From the NCBI GenBank assembly GCA_005888335.1, contig VAWY01000094.1, forward strand, positions 1-34,218: a stretch of 34,218 nt of DNA, written 5' to 3'. This DNA is from Actinomycetota bacterium. GTDB lineage: Bacteria > Actinomycetota > Thermoleophilia > Solirubrobacterales > Solirubrobacteraceae. The position numbers were made by a program, and so were the translations under genes. Shown in pieces: positions 24,794-32,119 of the stretch (positions are counted from its first letter, which is position 1; each line of letters starts with the position of its first letter). The notes beneath the pieces are model-generated. The model saw only the letters and a list, made by a program, of their open reading frames with translations. It did no database searches and was not told the origin of the DNA.

Positions 24794-25593
24794 GCCGGGG
24801 CGGCTGCCCCCAGGTGCGCCAGCGCCGCCTCGAGCAGCTGCGCCGGGCGCTCGAACCAGATCAGGTGACCGCACTCGGGCACCAGCTCGAGGCGGGCGTT
24901 CGGGATGAGCTCGGCGAGGCGCTCCCCGTACGCCGGCGGGATGAGGCGGTCGTCCTGTCCCCAGACGACCAGCGTCTCGGCGGTCACGCGCCCGAGCAGC
25001 CCCTCCAACCGCGGGTCGTGCAGGTACGGGTTCCATGCGACCCGCGCCGTCGCGGCCATCGCGCTGACGAACGCGGCCAGCGTCTCGTCGTCGATGCCCT
25101 CGAACGTCGGCACGACGAGGCGCGCCATCGGATGCGACGGGTCGTGGAAGAGCAGCGCGCGCGCCTGGTCCTCCTGGCCGAGCTGAAGGCGGAACATGTC
25201 CTGCATCGGGACGTCGGGCAGGCGGATGCCCGCGCTCGCCGCCAGCACCAGGCGCCCGACGCGCTCGGGGTAGCGGGCGGCGATCTCGAGCGCGATCCAT
25301 CCGCCCAGCGAGCACCCCATGACGTCCACGCGCTCCCAGTCGCGCCCGTCCAGAAAGGCGAGGTAGTGGTAGACGAGGTCCTCGATGTCGTGGATGTCCT
25401 CGACGCCCTCCGACCCGAAGAAGCCGGGGTGCAGCGGCGCGTGGACCGCGTGATGGGCGGCCAGCCCGTTGAGCACGTCCAGCCAGACGTAGGACTCGCC
25501 GGCCGCGGAGTGCAGGTAGAGCAGCGGCGGGCCGTCGCCGCCGACGGCGACCTGGATCGTGTGGCCGCGGACCTCGGTGGGCTGCAGCTCCAT
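24790..25593 (-). CDS. Alpha/beta-fold hydrolase
   Basis: A 267-residue alpha/beta hydrolase. The oxyanion region LLYLHSAAGES is at about 24-34, the nucleophile elbow GCSLGGW has S95, the acid is D214 or D215 in VVWGQDDRLIPP, and the base is H243 in ECGHLIWFERP. A lid of about 60 residues (about 125-185) sits between strands 6 and 7. The start ATG shares one base with the stop of the LLM oxidoreductase, so the pair is co-translated. In comparable actinobacterial clusters such pairs degrade an unknown small ester, lactone or ring product formed by the flavin enzyme, but the actual substrate is not known. Its stop overlaps the enoyl-CoA hydratase-like gene. Confidence 0.92.
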   Translation of the reverse strand: MELQPTEVRGHTIQVAVGGDGPPLLYLHSAAGESYVWLDVLNGLAAHHAVHAPLHPGFFGSEGVEDIHDIEDLVYHYLAFLDGRDWERVDVMGCSLGGWIALEIAARYPERVGRLVLAASAGIRLPDVPMQDMFRLQLGQEDQARALLFHDPSHPMARLVVPTFEGIDDETLAAFVSAMAATARVAWNPYLHDPRLEGLLGRVTAETLVVWGQDDRLIPPAYGERLAELIPNARLELVPECGHLIWFERPAQLLEAALAHLGAAAPA

Positions 25594-26795
25594 CACGCCA
25601 CCGCGAACTGCTCGTCGGGGAACGCGACCTGCTGCGGGACCGGCTCGGCCGCGTCCGGGAACGCCTCGGCGAGCCGGGGCATGACCTGCTCGGCGAAGCG
25701 CGTCATGTTCGCCCGCGCCTTGTCGGACGGCATGTTGCCCAGCTGCATGAGCGTGAGCAGGTTGCCCGCGCCGAGGTCGGTCAGGTGCCCGGCGAGCTTC
25801 TCGAAGACGGTCTCCGGCGAGCCGACCGTCGCGAACGACCCGGCCTCGACGTCGTCCCACGTCTTGACGCCGGAGATGAAGCTCGATTCGACGCCCTTGA
25901 AGATCCGCAGCGCCGACTGCACGCTCGTGTAGCCGGGCGGGGAGAGCAGGATGCCGGGGATCAGCTTGCGCTGGAAGTACCAGAAGTGCTCCTCGAACTC
26001 GCGGCGCGCCTCCTCGTCGGTCTCGCCGACGTAGATCGGCATCAGCAGCCCCATCTGCTCGGGGTGCGCCTGGTAGCCCTCCTTCTCGCACGCCCGCTTG
26101 AACAGCCTGTAGGTCTTCTTGAAGAAGTCGATGTGGAAGTACGGGATGCCCATGTACGCGTAGCGGTGGCGGGCGACGAACTCCATCGTCTCCAGCGAGC
26201 CGACCCCGGGGATCCAGATCGGCGGATGCGGCTTCTGCAGCGGGCGCGGCCACGTGTTGACGTAGCGCAGCTTGTAGTGCTCGCCGTAGAACTCGAACGG
26301 CCCCGGCTGCGTCCAGGCGCGCATGATGATCTCGTGCGCCTCGGCGAACCGCGTGCGTGCCTCGGCCGGGTTGATCGAGAACGAGTAGTACTCGGGGCCG
26401 CCGCCGATGACCTGGCCGGCGATGATCCGCCCGCCCGACATCAGGTCGAGCATCGCGATCTCCTCGGCGACCCGCGTCGGCGGGTCGTAGAGCGGCAGCG
26501 CGTTGCCGACGATGGCGATCCTCACACGGCTCGTGCGCTGCGTGAGCGCGGCCGCGATCAGGTTCGGGCTCGGCATGAGGCCGTAGGCGTTCTGGTGGTG
26601 CTCGTTGACGCAGACGCCGTCGAACCCGAGCTCCTCCGCGTAGGCCAGCTGATCGAGGTACTCGCGGTAGTAGCCCGCGCCCGTCTCCGGGTCGTAGAGC
26701 TCGTTGGGCACCCAGACCCAGGCCGAGTCATGGTGCTCCTCGAAGTCGTCGGGGAGGTCGCGGTACGGCATCAGGTGGAACATGAAGAACTTCAT
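25593..26795 (-). CDS. LLM-class flavin-dependent oxidoreductase
   Basis: A 400-residue luciferase-like monooxygenase. It opens MKFFMFHLMPYRDLP, then has YAEELGFDGVCVNEHHQNAYGLMPSPNLIAAALTQRT-type barrel strands. GNALPLYDPPTRVAEEIAMLDLMSGGRIIAGQVIGGGPEY is the F420/FMN binding core, and KPHPPIWIPGVGS the next strand. The family uses reduced FMN or F420 for oxygenation or hydride transfer; the substrate is unknown. A purine-rich GAGGGGAG lies just before the ATG. It is the first gene of the operon with the alpha/beta hydrolase and is divergent from the phasin-like gene, sharing the GCTAGC-rich region. Confidence 0.94.
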   Translation of the reverse strand: MKFFMFHLMPYRDLPDDFEEHHDSAWVWVPNELYDPETGAGYYREYLDQLAYAEELGFDGVCVNEHHQNAYGLMPSPNLIAAALTQRTSRVRIAIVGNALPLYDPPTRVAEEIAMLDLMSGGRIIAGQVIGGGPEYYSFSINPAEARTRFAEAHEIIMRAWTQPGPFEFYGEHYKLRYVNTWPRPLQKPHPPIWIPGVGSLETMEFVARHRYAYMGIPYFHIDFFKKTYRLFKRACEKEGYQAHPEQMGLLMPIYVGETDEEARREFEEHFWYFQRKLIPGILLSPPGYTSVQSALRIFKGVESSFISGVKTWDDVEAGSFATVGSPETVFEKLAGHLTDLGAGNLLTLMQLGNMPSDKARANMTRFAEQVMPRLAEAFPDAAEPVPQQVAFPDEQFAVA

Positions 26796-26865
26796 GCGGC
26801 TCCCCTCTCGGCCTGGGCGACGGTCGGGCCATTGTCACCCCCGGCGCCGAGGACGCGCAACTTCT

Positions 26866-26916
26866 GCTAGCTGCTAGCTATACTGACGGCTAGCGCTAGC
26901 CAGTAACGCGGCTAGC
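26866..26916. promoter_or_regulatory. Array of five GCTAGC palindromes with a -10-like TATACT
   Basis: GCTAGC occurs at 26866, 26873, 26889, 26895 and 26911. Copies 2-3 and copies 4-5 are each separated by exactly 10 bp. TATACT (26879-26884), a good -10 hexamer for the plus strand, lies between copies 2 and 3. Copies 3 and 4 form a larger palindrome, TACTG(acg)GCTAGC then GCTAGC-CAGTA (26881-26905). The region is the shared intergenic space of the LLM operon and the phasin-like gene and is much AT-richer than its surroundings. It is a strong candidate operator for a dimeric regulator, with the XRE gene at 27283 the nearest candidate. Confidence 0.7.
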
Positions 26917-26940
26917 AGTACGCAGAACCCCAGCCCGATC

Positions 26941-26946
26941 AGGAGG
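26941..26946 (+). promoter_or_regulatory. Strong Shine-Dalgarno of the phasin-like gene
   Basis: A perfect AGGAGG sits five bases before the ATG at 26952. Most genes in the window lack so clear a site, so this gene is probably translated at a high level. Confidence 0.8.
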
Positions 26947-26951
26947 CAGCC

Positions 26952-27221
26952 ATGCCCACCCAGGCCAAGTCCACCAAGACGACCAGCAGCAAGAACGGCT
27001 CGACGCCCGGCGTGACCGCCGTCGTCGACGTCGCCCGCGACGCCGGCCGCCAGTACCTCGACACGGTCGAGAAGACCTGGGAGCGCGTCGCCGACTTCCA
27101 GGAGGAGCTCGGCAAGGCCAGCGGCACGGGCGTGCTCGTCAGCCTCGGCCGCACGCAGGCCAACGTGACCCGCGAGGTCACCGGCGCCTACCTGCGCGCC
27201 GCCCGCAAGATCGTCGGCTGA
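26952..27221 (+). CDS. Small phasin/HBHA-like helical protein (89 aa)
   Basis: The 89-residue product has a Lys/Ser/Thr-rich N-terminus (KSTKTTSSKNGS) and then one long amphipathic helical region (DAGRQYLDTVEKTWERVADFQEEL, later VSLGRTQANVTREVTGAYLRAARKIV). This resembles phasins and the heparin-binding hemagglutinin/lipid-droplet small proteins of actinobacteria, which coat storage granules or lie at the envelope. The resemblance is by composition and helix pattern, not a firm motif. It has a perfect Shine-Dalgarno and a five-site operator upstream, and an XRE-type regulator gene follows convergently. That combination matches the hbhA/XRE and lipid-droplet protein/regulator pairs known in mycobacteria and rhodococci. 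Confidence 0.7.
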   Translation: MPTQAKSTKTTSSKNGSTPGVTAVVDVARDAGRQYLDTVEKTWERVADFQEELGKASGTGVLVSLGRTQANVTREVTGAYLRAARKIVG

Positions 27222-27230
27222 CCGGCGACT

Positions 27231-27272
27231 CGCGAACGAAGTTCGCGCAAGGTCAACGCCGCCGAAGGCGGC
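27231..27272. terminator. Twin hairpins between convergent genes
   Basis: CGCGAAC (27231-27237) pairs with GTTCGCG (27241-27247) around GAA. GCCGCC (27258-27263) pairs with GGCGGC (27267-27272), also around GAA. They fill the only convergent gap in the window that is not a gene overlap (phasin-like gene and XRE gene), fitting a bidirectional transcript end. Neither has a long U-run. The first shares its core with the hairpin at 14808-14825. Confidence 0.55.
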
Positions 27273-27282
27273 CGTTACCCCC

Positions 27283-27663
27283 TCAGCCTTCCGTCCGCCG
27301 CCGGCCCCGGCGCTGCCTGGGCCCGGCGGCGACGAAGGCCTCGTAGACCTCGATCAGCGCCTGGCGCTGGCGCGCGGTGAGCCGCGCGTCGTCGCGGATC
27401 GCGCTGATCACCGCCGCCTCCTGGTCGCCGGTATCGTCGCCGGCGGCGCCCGCGCTCTCGTAGAGGTCGTCGAGCGGCACCTTCAGCGAGCGCGCGATGC
27501 CCTCGAGCACGCTGTCGGACGGCTCGCGCAACCCGCGCTCGATCTGCGAGAGGTACGGGTTCGAGATCCCCACGATCCTCGCCAGTTGGCGCAGCGACAG
27601 CTCGTTGAGCTCGCGCTGGCGGCGTATGAGCTCACCCAGCGACGGCTGGTCGGACCGCGCCAT
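27283..27663 (-). CDS. XRE-family transcriptional regulator
   Basis: A 126-residue protein. The Cro/C1-type helix-turn-helix spans about residues 8-65 (LGELIRRQRELNELSLRQLARIVGISNPYLSQIERGLREPSDSVLEGIARSLKV pattern), with the recognition helix at NPYLSQIERG. The C-terminal part is a helical segment (about 85-115) and a basic tail (RQRRGRRRTEG). The 'SLRQLA..VSNPYLSQIERGL.EPS' form is shared with the regulators encoded beside hbhA in mycobacteria and beside lipid-droplet small proteins in rhodococci. By that analogy it probably represses the phasin-like gene at 26952 through the GCTAGC sites. A small zinc-ribbon gene lies 30 bp upstream on the same strand. Confidence 0.88.
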   Translation of the reverse strand: MARSDQPSLGELIRRQRELNELSLRQLARIVGISNPYLSQIERGLREPSDSVLEGIARSLKVPLDDLYESAGAAGDDTGDQEAAVISAIRDDARLTARQRQALIEVYEAFVAAGPRQRRGRRRTEG

Positions 27664-27693
27664 GGGCGCAGCGTATCCCGCGGCCGGACGACC

Positions 27694-27861
27694 TCACGCG
27701 GTCAGGCGGTACCGGCACGTCCGGCAGGCGCGGGCGAGGATCGAGATGCTCGCGCCGCACTGCGGGCACTCGCGCTGCGGGTCGCGGACGAAGACGAGGG
27801 CGGCGATGCCGATCAGCACCGCGCTTCCGACGAGCAGGAGGTAGATGGCCAACCCGGTCAT
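27694..27861 (-). CDS. Small membrane zinc-ribbon protein (55 aa)
   Basis: A 55-codon ORF, ATG at 27861 to TGA at 27694-27696. Residues 4-25 form one membrane helix (AIYLLLVGSAVLIGIAALVFV). A zinc ribbon follows with C32, C35, C46 and C49 (CPQCGASIS then CRTC). The pattern of helix plus two CxxC knuckles is common in small bacterial membrane zinc-ribbon proteins and is very unlikely to be chance. It has no recognised function. It lies 30 bp upstream of the XRE gene, so the two are probably co-transcribed. No clear Shine-Dalgarno is present. Confidence 0.8.
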   Translation of the reverse strand: MTGLAIYLLLVGSAVLIGIAALVFVRDPQRECPQCGASISILARACRTCRYRLTA

Positions 27862-27913
27862 GACGCTCGGTGGTCATCGTGGCCTCGGGCGCGCCCGACC
27901 GCCACGGGGGACG

Positions 27914-27938
27914 ACCCTGAACTCGAACCCTGAACTCG
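27914..27938. repeat. Tandem 12-bp direct repeat in a divergent intergenic region
   Basis: ACCCTGAACTCG occurs twice (27914-27925 and 27927-27938) with a 13-bp period, upstream of the LuxR gene at 27962 and of the divergent zinc-ribbon gene. It could be a pair of regulator sites in direct orientation or a small duplication. Confidence 0.5.
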
Positions 27939-27961
27939 CCGTCCATGCGAGGCTTGCGGCG

Positions 27962-30790
27962 ATGGCGACTGCGGCCCGACCGGCGCTCCTGGAGCGCGAG
28001 CGCGAGCTCGGCGAGCTGCTCGCCGCCGCGCGCGACGCCGAGCGCGGGCGCGGTCGCCTCGTCGTCATCGAGGGCCCCGCGGGCATCGGCAAGACGCGCC
28101 TGCTGCGCGAGGCGCGCGAGCGGGCGGCGCGGGCAGGCATGCGCGTCCTGGCCGCGCGGGCGTCCGAGCTCGAGCGCGACTTCCCGTTCGCCGTCGTGCG
28201 CCAGCTCCTCGAGCCGGCGCTGGCGGCCGCCGACGACGGGGCGCGTCGCGAGCTGCTCGGCGCAGCGGCAGCGCCGGCGGCCGCCGTCGTCGGCCCGTCG
28301 CCCGACGTCACCGCAGGCGACCAGGCAGCGGACCCGTCGTTCGCGACGCTCAACGGCCTGTACTGGCTGGTCTCCAACCTCAGTGAGGCGGTCCCCACCC
28401 TGGTCGCCGTCGACGACGGGCACTGGTGCGACCAGGCGTCGCTGCGCTTCCTGAGCTTCCTCGCGCCGCGGCTCGAGGACCTGCCTGTGCTCCTCGTCGT
28501 CGCGACGCGGCCGGCCGCTGACGACGCGGCGCTCGCACGGCTCGCCACCGACCCGGCCGCCCGCCTGCTGCGGCCGCGGACGCTGAGCGCCGCCGCGGTG
28601 GCGGAGCTGGTCCACGCGGCCTTCGCGGGCGCGGCGTCCGACGAGTACTGCGCCGCCGTCGAGCACGTCACGGGCGGCAATCCGTTCCTCGTCCACGAGC
28701 TCCTCGCCCAGCTGGCCGCCGAGGGCGGCTCGGGCGCGAGCGAGGAGGCGGCGCACGTCCGCGACGTCGTGCCGGCGACCATCGCGCACGCCGTGCTGGT
28801 CCGGCTGGCCCGCGCGCCCGAGTCCGCGCGCCGGCTGGTGCGGGCGCTGGCCGTGCTCGGCGACGGCGCCGAGGTGCGCCTGGCCGCGGCGCTGGCCGAG
28901 CTGCCGCGCGACGCGGCGGCCGACGCCGCGGATGCGCTCGTCGCCGCCGGCGTGCTCGAGCCCGGCCGCCCGCTGCGCTTCCTGCACCCGCTGCTGCGCG
29001 CCGCGGTCTACGACGACACGCCGGCCGCCTGGCGCGCCGCGCGCCACGCACGCGCCGCCGGCCTGCTGCGCGCCGAGGGCGCCGAGCCCGAGCGCATCGC
29101 CGTGCACCTCGTGGCCACCGATCCCGGCGATGCCGAGGCGGTGGTCGAGACGTTGCGTCGCGCGGCGCGCCGCGCGCTCGACCGCGCCGCGCCGGAGTCG
29201 GCGGTCGCCTACCTCAAGCGCGCGCTGCGTGAAGGGCGGGGCGACCGCGACGAGCTCGCGCGCATGCTCGTCACCGCCGGGCTGCGCGCCACCGACCCGG
29301 CGGCGTTCGAGGGCATCGGCTTCGATCTCGTCGCCGAGATGCTCGCCGATCCGCCCGCGTCGACCGCCGTCGCTGCCGAGCTCGGCATCTGGCTGTACGG
29401 CGGCGGCCGGCGGCGCGAGGGCGCGCGCCTGCTCGAGCAGGCCGCCGCCGCGGCGGCGCGCTCGGGCGACCACGACCTCGCGATGCGCCTCGCCGCGCAG
29501 CGCATCGCCTCCGACCAGCTGCGCCTGTCGAAGGCGCGCGAGGAGATGGCGGCGTACGGCGCGCGCGTGCGCCCGGGCAGCTCCGGCGAGCGGCTGTTCC
29601 TCGCGATGGAGGCCTACGCGGCCTCGCTCGGCGGAGAGCCGGGCGCGGTCGACGTCGCGCGCCGCGGTCTCGACGGCGGGCGCATCTTCCGCGAGCAGCC
29701 CGGCTCGCCCGCTCCCTACGGCGCGCTCTGGGTCCTGCTGTTCGCCGACGAGCTCGACGAGGCCGGGCGCGTCATCGAGTTCGCGCTGCACGACGCGCGC
29801 GAGCGCCGCGCGCTGATCGGCATCACGCTCGGCACCGCGTTCCGCGGCCGGCTCGCGCAGGCGCGCGGGGACGTCGCCGGCGCCGAGGCCGACCTGCGCA
29901 GCGCCGCCGAGCTCATCCGCGTGCACACCGCCGACGTGCGCGCGCTGCCCACCGTGCTCGCCTGGCTCCTCGACGCGCTGGTCGAGCGCGGCGAGCCGGC
30001 CGCCGCGGAGCGCGAGCTCGTCGCCGTCGGGCTGGGCGCGGAGATCCCGCCCGCCCCGTGGCTCAACGACGTCCTGTTCCAGCGCGGGCGCGCGCGCCTC
30101 GCGGTGGGCCGCCTCGATGACGGCCTGGCCGACCTGCTCGAAGCGGGCCGGCGCGACCAGGCGGCCGACCGCTCGAACCCGGCCGCGATGCCGTGGGCGT
30201 CGGCGGCCGCCCCGGCGCTCGCCGCGCGCGGCCGCGGCGACGACGCGCGCGAACTGGTCGCCGACGAGCTCGACCGGGCGCGCCGCTGGGGCGCCGCCCG
30301 GCCGATCGCCAACGCGCTGCGCGTGAGCGGCCTGCTCGAAGGCGGCGACGCGGGCCTCGAGCGCCTCCGCGAGGCCGTCGCCCTGCTCGAGGACTCGCCC
30401 GCCCGGCTCGAGCACGCCCGCGCGCTCGCTGACCTCGGCGCCGCCTTGCGCCGGGCCAACCGCCGCGCCGACGCGCGCGAGCCGCTGCGCCGCGCGCTCG
30501 ACCTCGCCCGCCACGGCGGCGCGCTGGCCGTCGCGCGCCGGGCGCACGAGGAACTTGCCGCCACCGGCGAACGCCTGCGCCCGCTCGCCGCGGCGGGGGC
30601 CGATTCCCTCACGCCCAGCGAGCGACGCATCGCCGAGCTGGCCGCCGCCGGCCAGAGCAACCGCGAGATCGCCCAGGCGCTGTTCCTGACGGTCAAGACC
30701 GTCGAGACGCACCTGTCCAACGCCTACCGCAAGCTCGACATCCGCTCGCGCCGCGAGCTCGCCCCGGCGCTCGCCGGCTCGAGGTCCTGA
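27962..30790 (+). CDS. Large AAA/STAND ATPase LuxR-family regulator
   Basis: From the ATG at 27962 the protein has 942 residues; the upstream in-frame region (to 27845) crosses a direct repeat and does not look coding. The N-terminal ATPase starts LLERERELGELLAAARDAERG with Walker A EGPAGIGKTRLL (about 37-48) and Walker B LVAVDDGHWCD (about 145-155). A long Ala/Leu/Arg helical, TPR-like region follows. The LuxR helix-turn-helix lies at about 880-942 (SERRIAELAAAGQSNREIAQALFLTVKTVETHLSNAYRKL). These regulators respond to unknown small ligands. The 3' end overlaps the ROK gene by 67 bp on the opposite strand. Confidence 0.92.
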   Translation: MATAARPALLERERELGELLAAARDAERGRGRLVVIEGPAGIGKTRLLREARERAARAGMRVLAARASELERDFPFAVVRQLLEPALAAADDGARRELLGAAAAPAAAVVGPSPDVTAGDQAADPSFATLNGLYWLVSNLSEAVPTLVAVDDGHWCDQASLRFLSFLAPRLEDLPVLLVVATRPAADDAALARLATDPAARLLRPRTLSAAAVAELVHAAFAGAASDEYCAAVEHVTGGNPFLVHELLAQLAAEGGSGASEEAAHVRDVVPATIAHAVLVRLARAPESARRLVRALAVLGDGAEVRLAAALAELPRDAAADAADALVAAGVLEPGRPLRFLHPLLRAAVYDDTPAAWRAARHARAAGLLRAEGAEPERIAVHLVATDPGDAEAVVETLRRAARRALDRAAPESAVAYLKRALREGRGDRDELARMLVTAGLRATDPAAFEGIGFDLVAEMLADPPASTAVAAELGIWLYGGGRRREGARLLEQAAAAAARSGDHDLAMRLAAQRIASDQLRLSKAREEMAAYGARVRPGSSGERLFLAMEAYAASLGGEPGAVDVARRGLDGGRIFREQPGSPAPYGALWVLLFADELDEAGRVIEFALHDARERRALIGITLGTAFRGRLAQARGDVAGAEADLRSAAELIRVHTADVRALPTVLAWLLDALVERGEPAAAERELVAVGLGAEIPPAPWLNDVLFQRGRARLAVGRLDDGLADLLEAGRRDQAADRSNPAAMPWASAAAPALAARGRGDDARELVADELDRARRWGAARPIANALRVSGLLEGGDAGLERLREAVALLEDSPARLEHARALADLGAALRRANRRADAREPLRRALDLARHGGALAVARRAHEELAATGERLRPLAAAGADSLTPSERRIAELAAAGQSNREIAQALFLTVKTVETHLSNAYRKLDIRSRRELAPALAGSRS

Positions 30791-31974
30791 GCGCCGTTCG
30801 TCGCGCCGCCGTGCCCGCGGAGCACCAGGGCGATCGCCCCGAGGACCTCGGCACGCTCGCCGAGGACGCCGGCGACGACGTCGACGTCTGACGCGGCCGA
30901 CGGGATCGCGGCGCGCGCCAGCGCGTCGCGCAGCGGATGAAGGAGCAGCTCGCCCGCGGCGCCGAGATCGCCGCCGACGACGATGCGCTCGGGGTTGAAC
31001 AGGTTGCAGAGGTTCGCCGCCGCCCCGCCGATCGCCGTGCCCGCGTCGGCGATGACCCGCCGGCACGCCTGGTCGCCGGCGACCGCTCGCTCCAGGACCT
31101 CGCGCATCGTCACGGGACCGAGCGCCGGCTCGAGCAGCGCGAGCAGGGCCGGCCCGCCGACGAGCGTCTCCAGGCAGCCGCGGTTGCCGCAGCGGCAGAC
31201 CGGCCCGGCGGGGTCGACGATCGTGTGGCCGATCTCGCCTGCCGTCCCGCCGGCGCCGCGGAAGGGACGCCCGTCCACGATCAGCCCCGCGCCGATCCCC
31301 GTCGCCACCTTGAGGTAGGCGGCGTTCGCGCAGCCGCGCGCGGCCCCCCAGGTCCACTCGGCCAGCGCGCCGAGGTTCGCGTCGTTGTCGACCTGGACCT
31401 CGAGGCCGAGCCGCCGGCTCATCGCCTCGTGGGCCTCGACCCCGACCCACCCCGGCAGGATCGTCGAGGACCCGAGCCGGCCCGACGCGGCGTTGACCGG
31501 CCCGGGAAGGCCCATGCCGACCCCGACGACCGCCGAGGCCTCGACGCCGCCCTCGGCGAGGACGTCGTCGACCAGCGTGACGGCGAGCGCCATGCCCTCC
31601 TCGGCGGGGTGGTCGGAGTCGATCTCCGCCGTGCGCTCGGCGAGCACCTGGTGGCCCAGGTCGGCAAGGGCGACGCGGACGTGGCGCTTGCCGAAGTCGA
31701 TGCCCAGCGCCGCGCCGGCGGTGGGGTCCAGGCGCACCACGGACGCCGGCCGGCCCCGGGCGTCGCGCTCGCCGTCCGCCGGGCGGTCGCCCTCGACCAC
31801 GAGCGCCGCGTCGCGCAGCTCGGCGACGATGCTCGAGATCGTCGCGCGCGACAGCGCGGTCCGGCGCGCGAGCTCGGCCCGCGACAGCGGCCCGGCCTCG
31901 CGCAGCGCGGCGATGACGCGCCGCCGGCTGGCCTGCCGCCGCGGATCGCCGCCGCCCGCCTCGCCGCCGCTCAT
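30724..31974 (-). CDS. ROK-family transcriptional regulator (XylR/NagC-like)
   Basis: The 416-residue protein starts at the ATG at 31974; a TTG at 31983 is less likely. A winged helix-turn-helix occupies about residues 15-60 (SRAELARRTALSRATISSIVAELRDAALV). The ROK sugar-kinase-like domain follows, with an ATP-binding strand GIDFGKRHVRVALAD, VGMGLPGPVNAA, DNDANLGALAEW with the usual Asp, and the zinc motif with the CxCGxxGC pattern (CRCGNRGCLETL). It has the N-terminal DNA-binding domain of the regulator class rather than the kinase class. It is divergent from the GH3 beta-glucosidase across a region with inverted repeats, so repression of that gene and relief by a sugar is the likely scheme. 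Confidence 0.94.
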   Translation of the reverse strand: MSGGEAGGGDPRRQASRRRVIAALREAGPLSRAELARRTALSRATISSIVAELRDAALVVEGDRPADGERDARGRPASVVRLDPTAGAALGIDFGKRHVRVALADLGHQVLAERTAEIDSDHPAEEGMALAVTLVDDVLAEGGVEASAVVGVGMGLPGPVNAASGRLGSSTILPGWVGVEAHEAMSRRLGLEVQVDNDANLGALAEWTWGAARGCANAAYLKVATGIGAGLIVDGRPFRGAGGTAGEIGHTIVDPAGPVCRCGNRGCLETLVGGPALLALLEPALGPVTMREVLERAVAGDQACRRVIADAGTAIGGAAANLCNLFNPERIVVGGDLGAAGELLLHPLRDALARAAIPSAASDVDVVAGVLGERAEVLGAIALVLRGHGGATNGAQDLEPASAGASSRRERMSSLR

Positions 31975-32005
31975 GGCGCACAAGGTGACGCGACCCCGTC
32001 GTATT

Positions 32006-32086
32006 TGTCAAGTAATGGCTGCTTGATGAGCGTTTCCACGGTGCAATACGTCGCAATTTGACATTGCGAGGCTGGCTTGCCAGCCT
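32006..32086. promoter_or_regulatory. Divergent ROK/GH3 control region with inverted repeats
   Basis: The ROK/GH3 gap (31975-32119) is AT-richer than its surroundings. It holds TCAAG(N9)CTTGA (32008-32026), TCGCAAT-N5-ATTGCGA (32051-32069) and AGGCTGGC-TT-GCCAGCCT (32069-32086). A TTGACA hexamer lies inside the second repeat (32058-32063, plus strand), and another (32006-32011, minus strand) faces the ROK gene. No strong -10 was seen for either. The repeats fit operators for a dimeric regulator. Confidence 0.6.
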
Positions 32087-32119
32087 GTCGGACCGGAATC
32101 CAGGCAGGGGGAATCTTCG

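Noticed and set aside
27632..32056. A 1,474-codon open frame on the minus strand across the LuxR and ROK genes
   Set aside because: It is antisense to a clear AAA/LuxR protein and out of frame with the ROK gene. Its composition is Arg/Gly/Ala/Val low-complexity, as expected of a shadow frame in GC-rich DNA.
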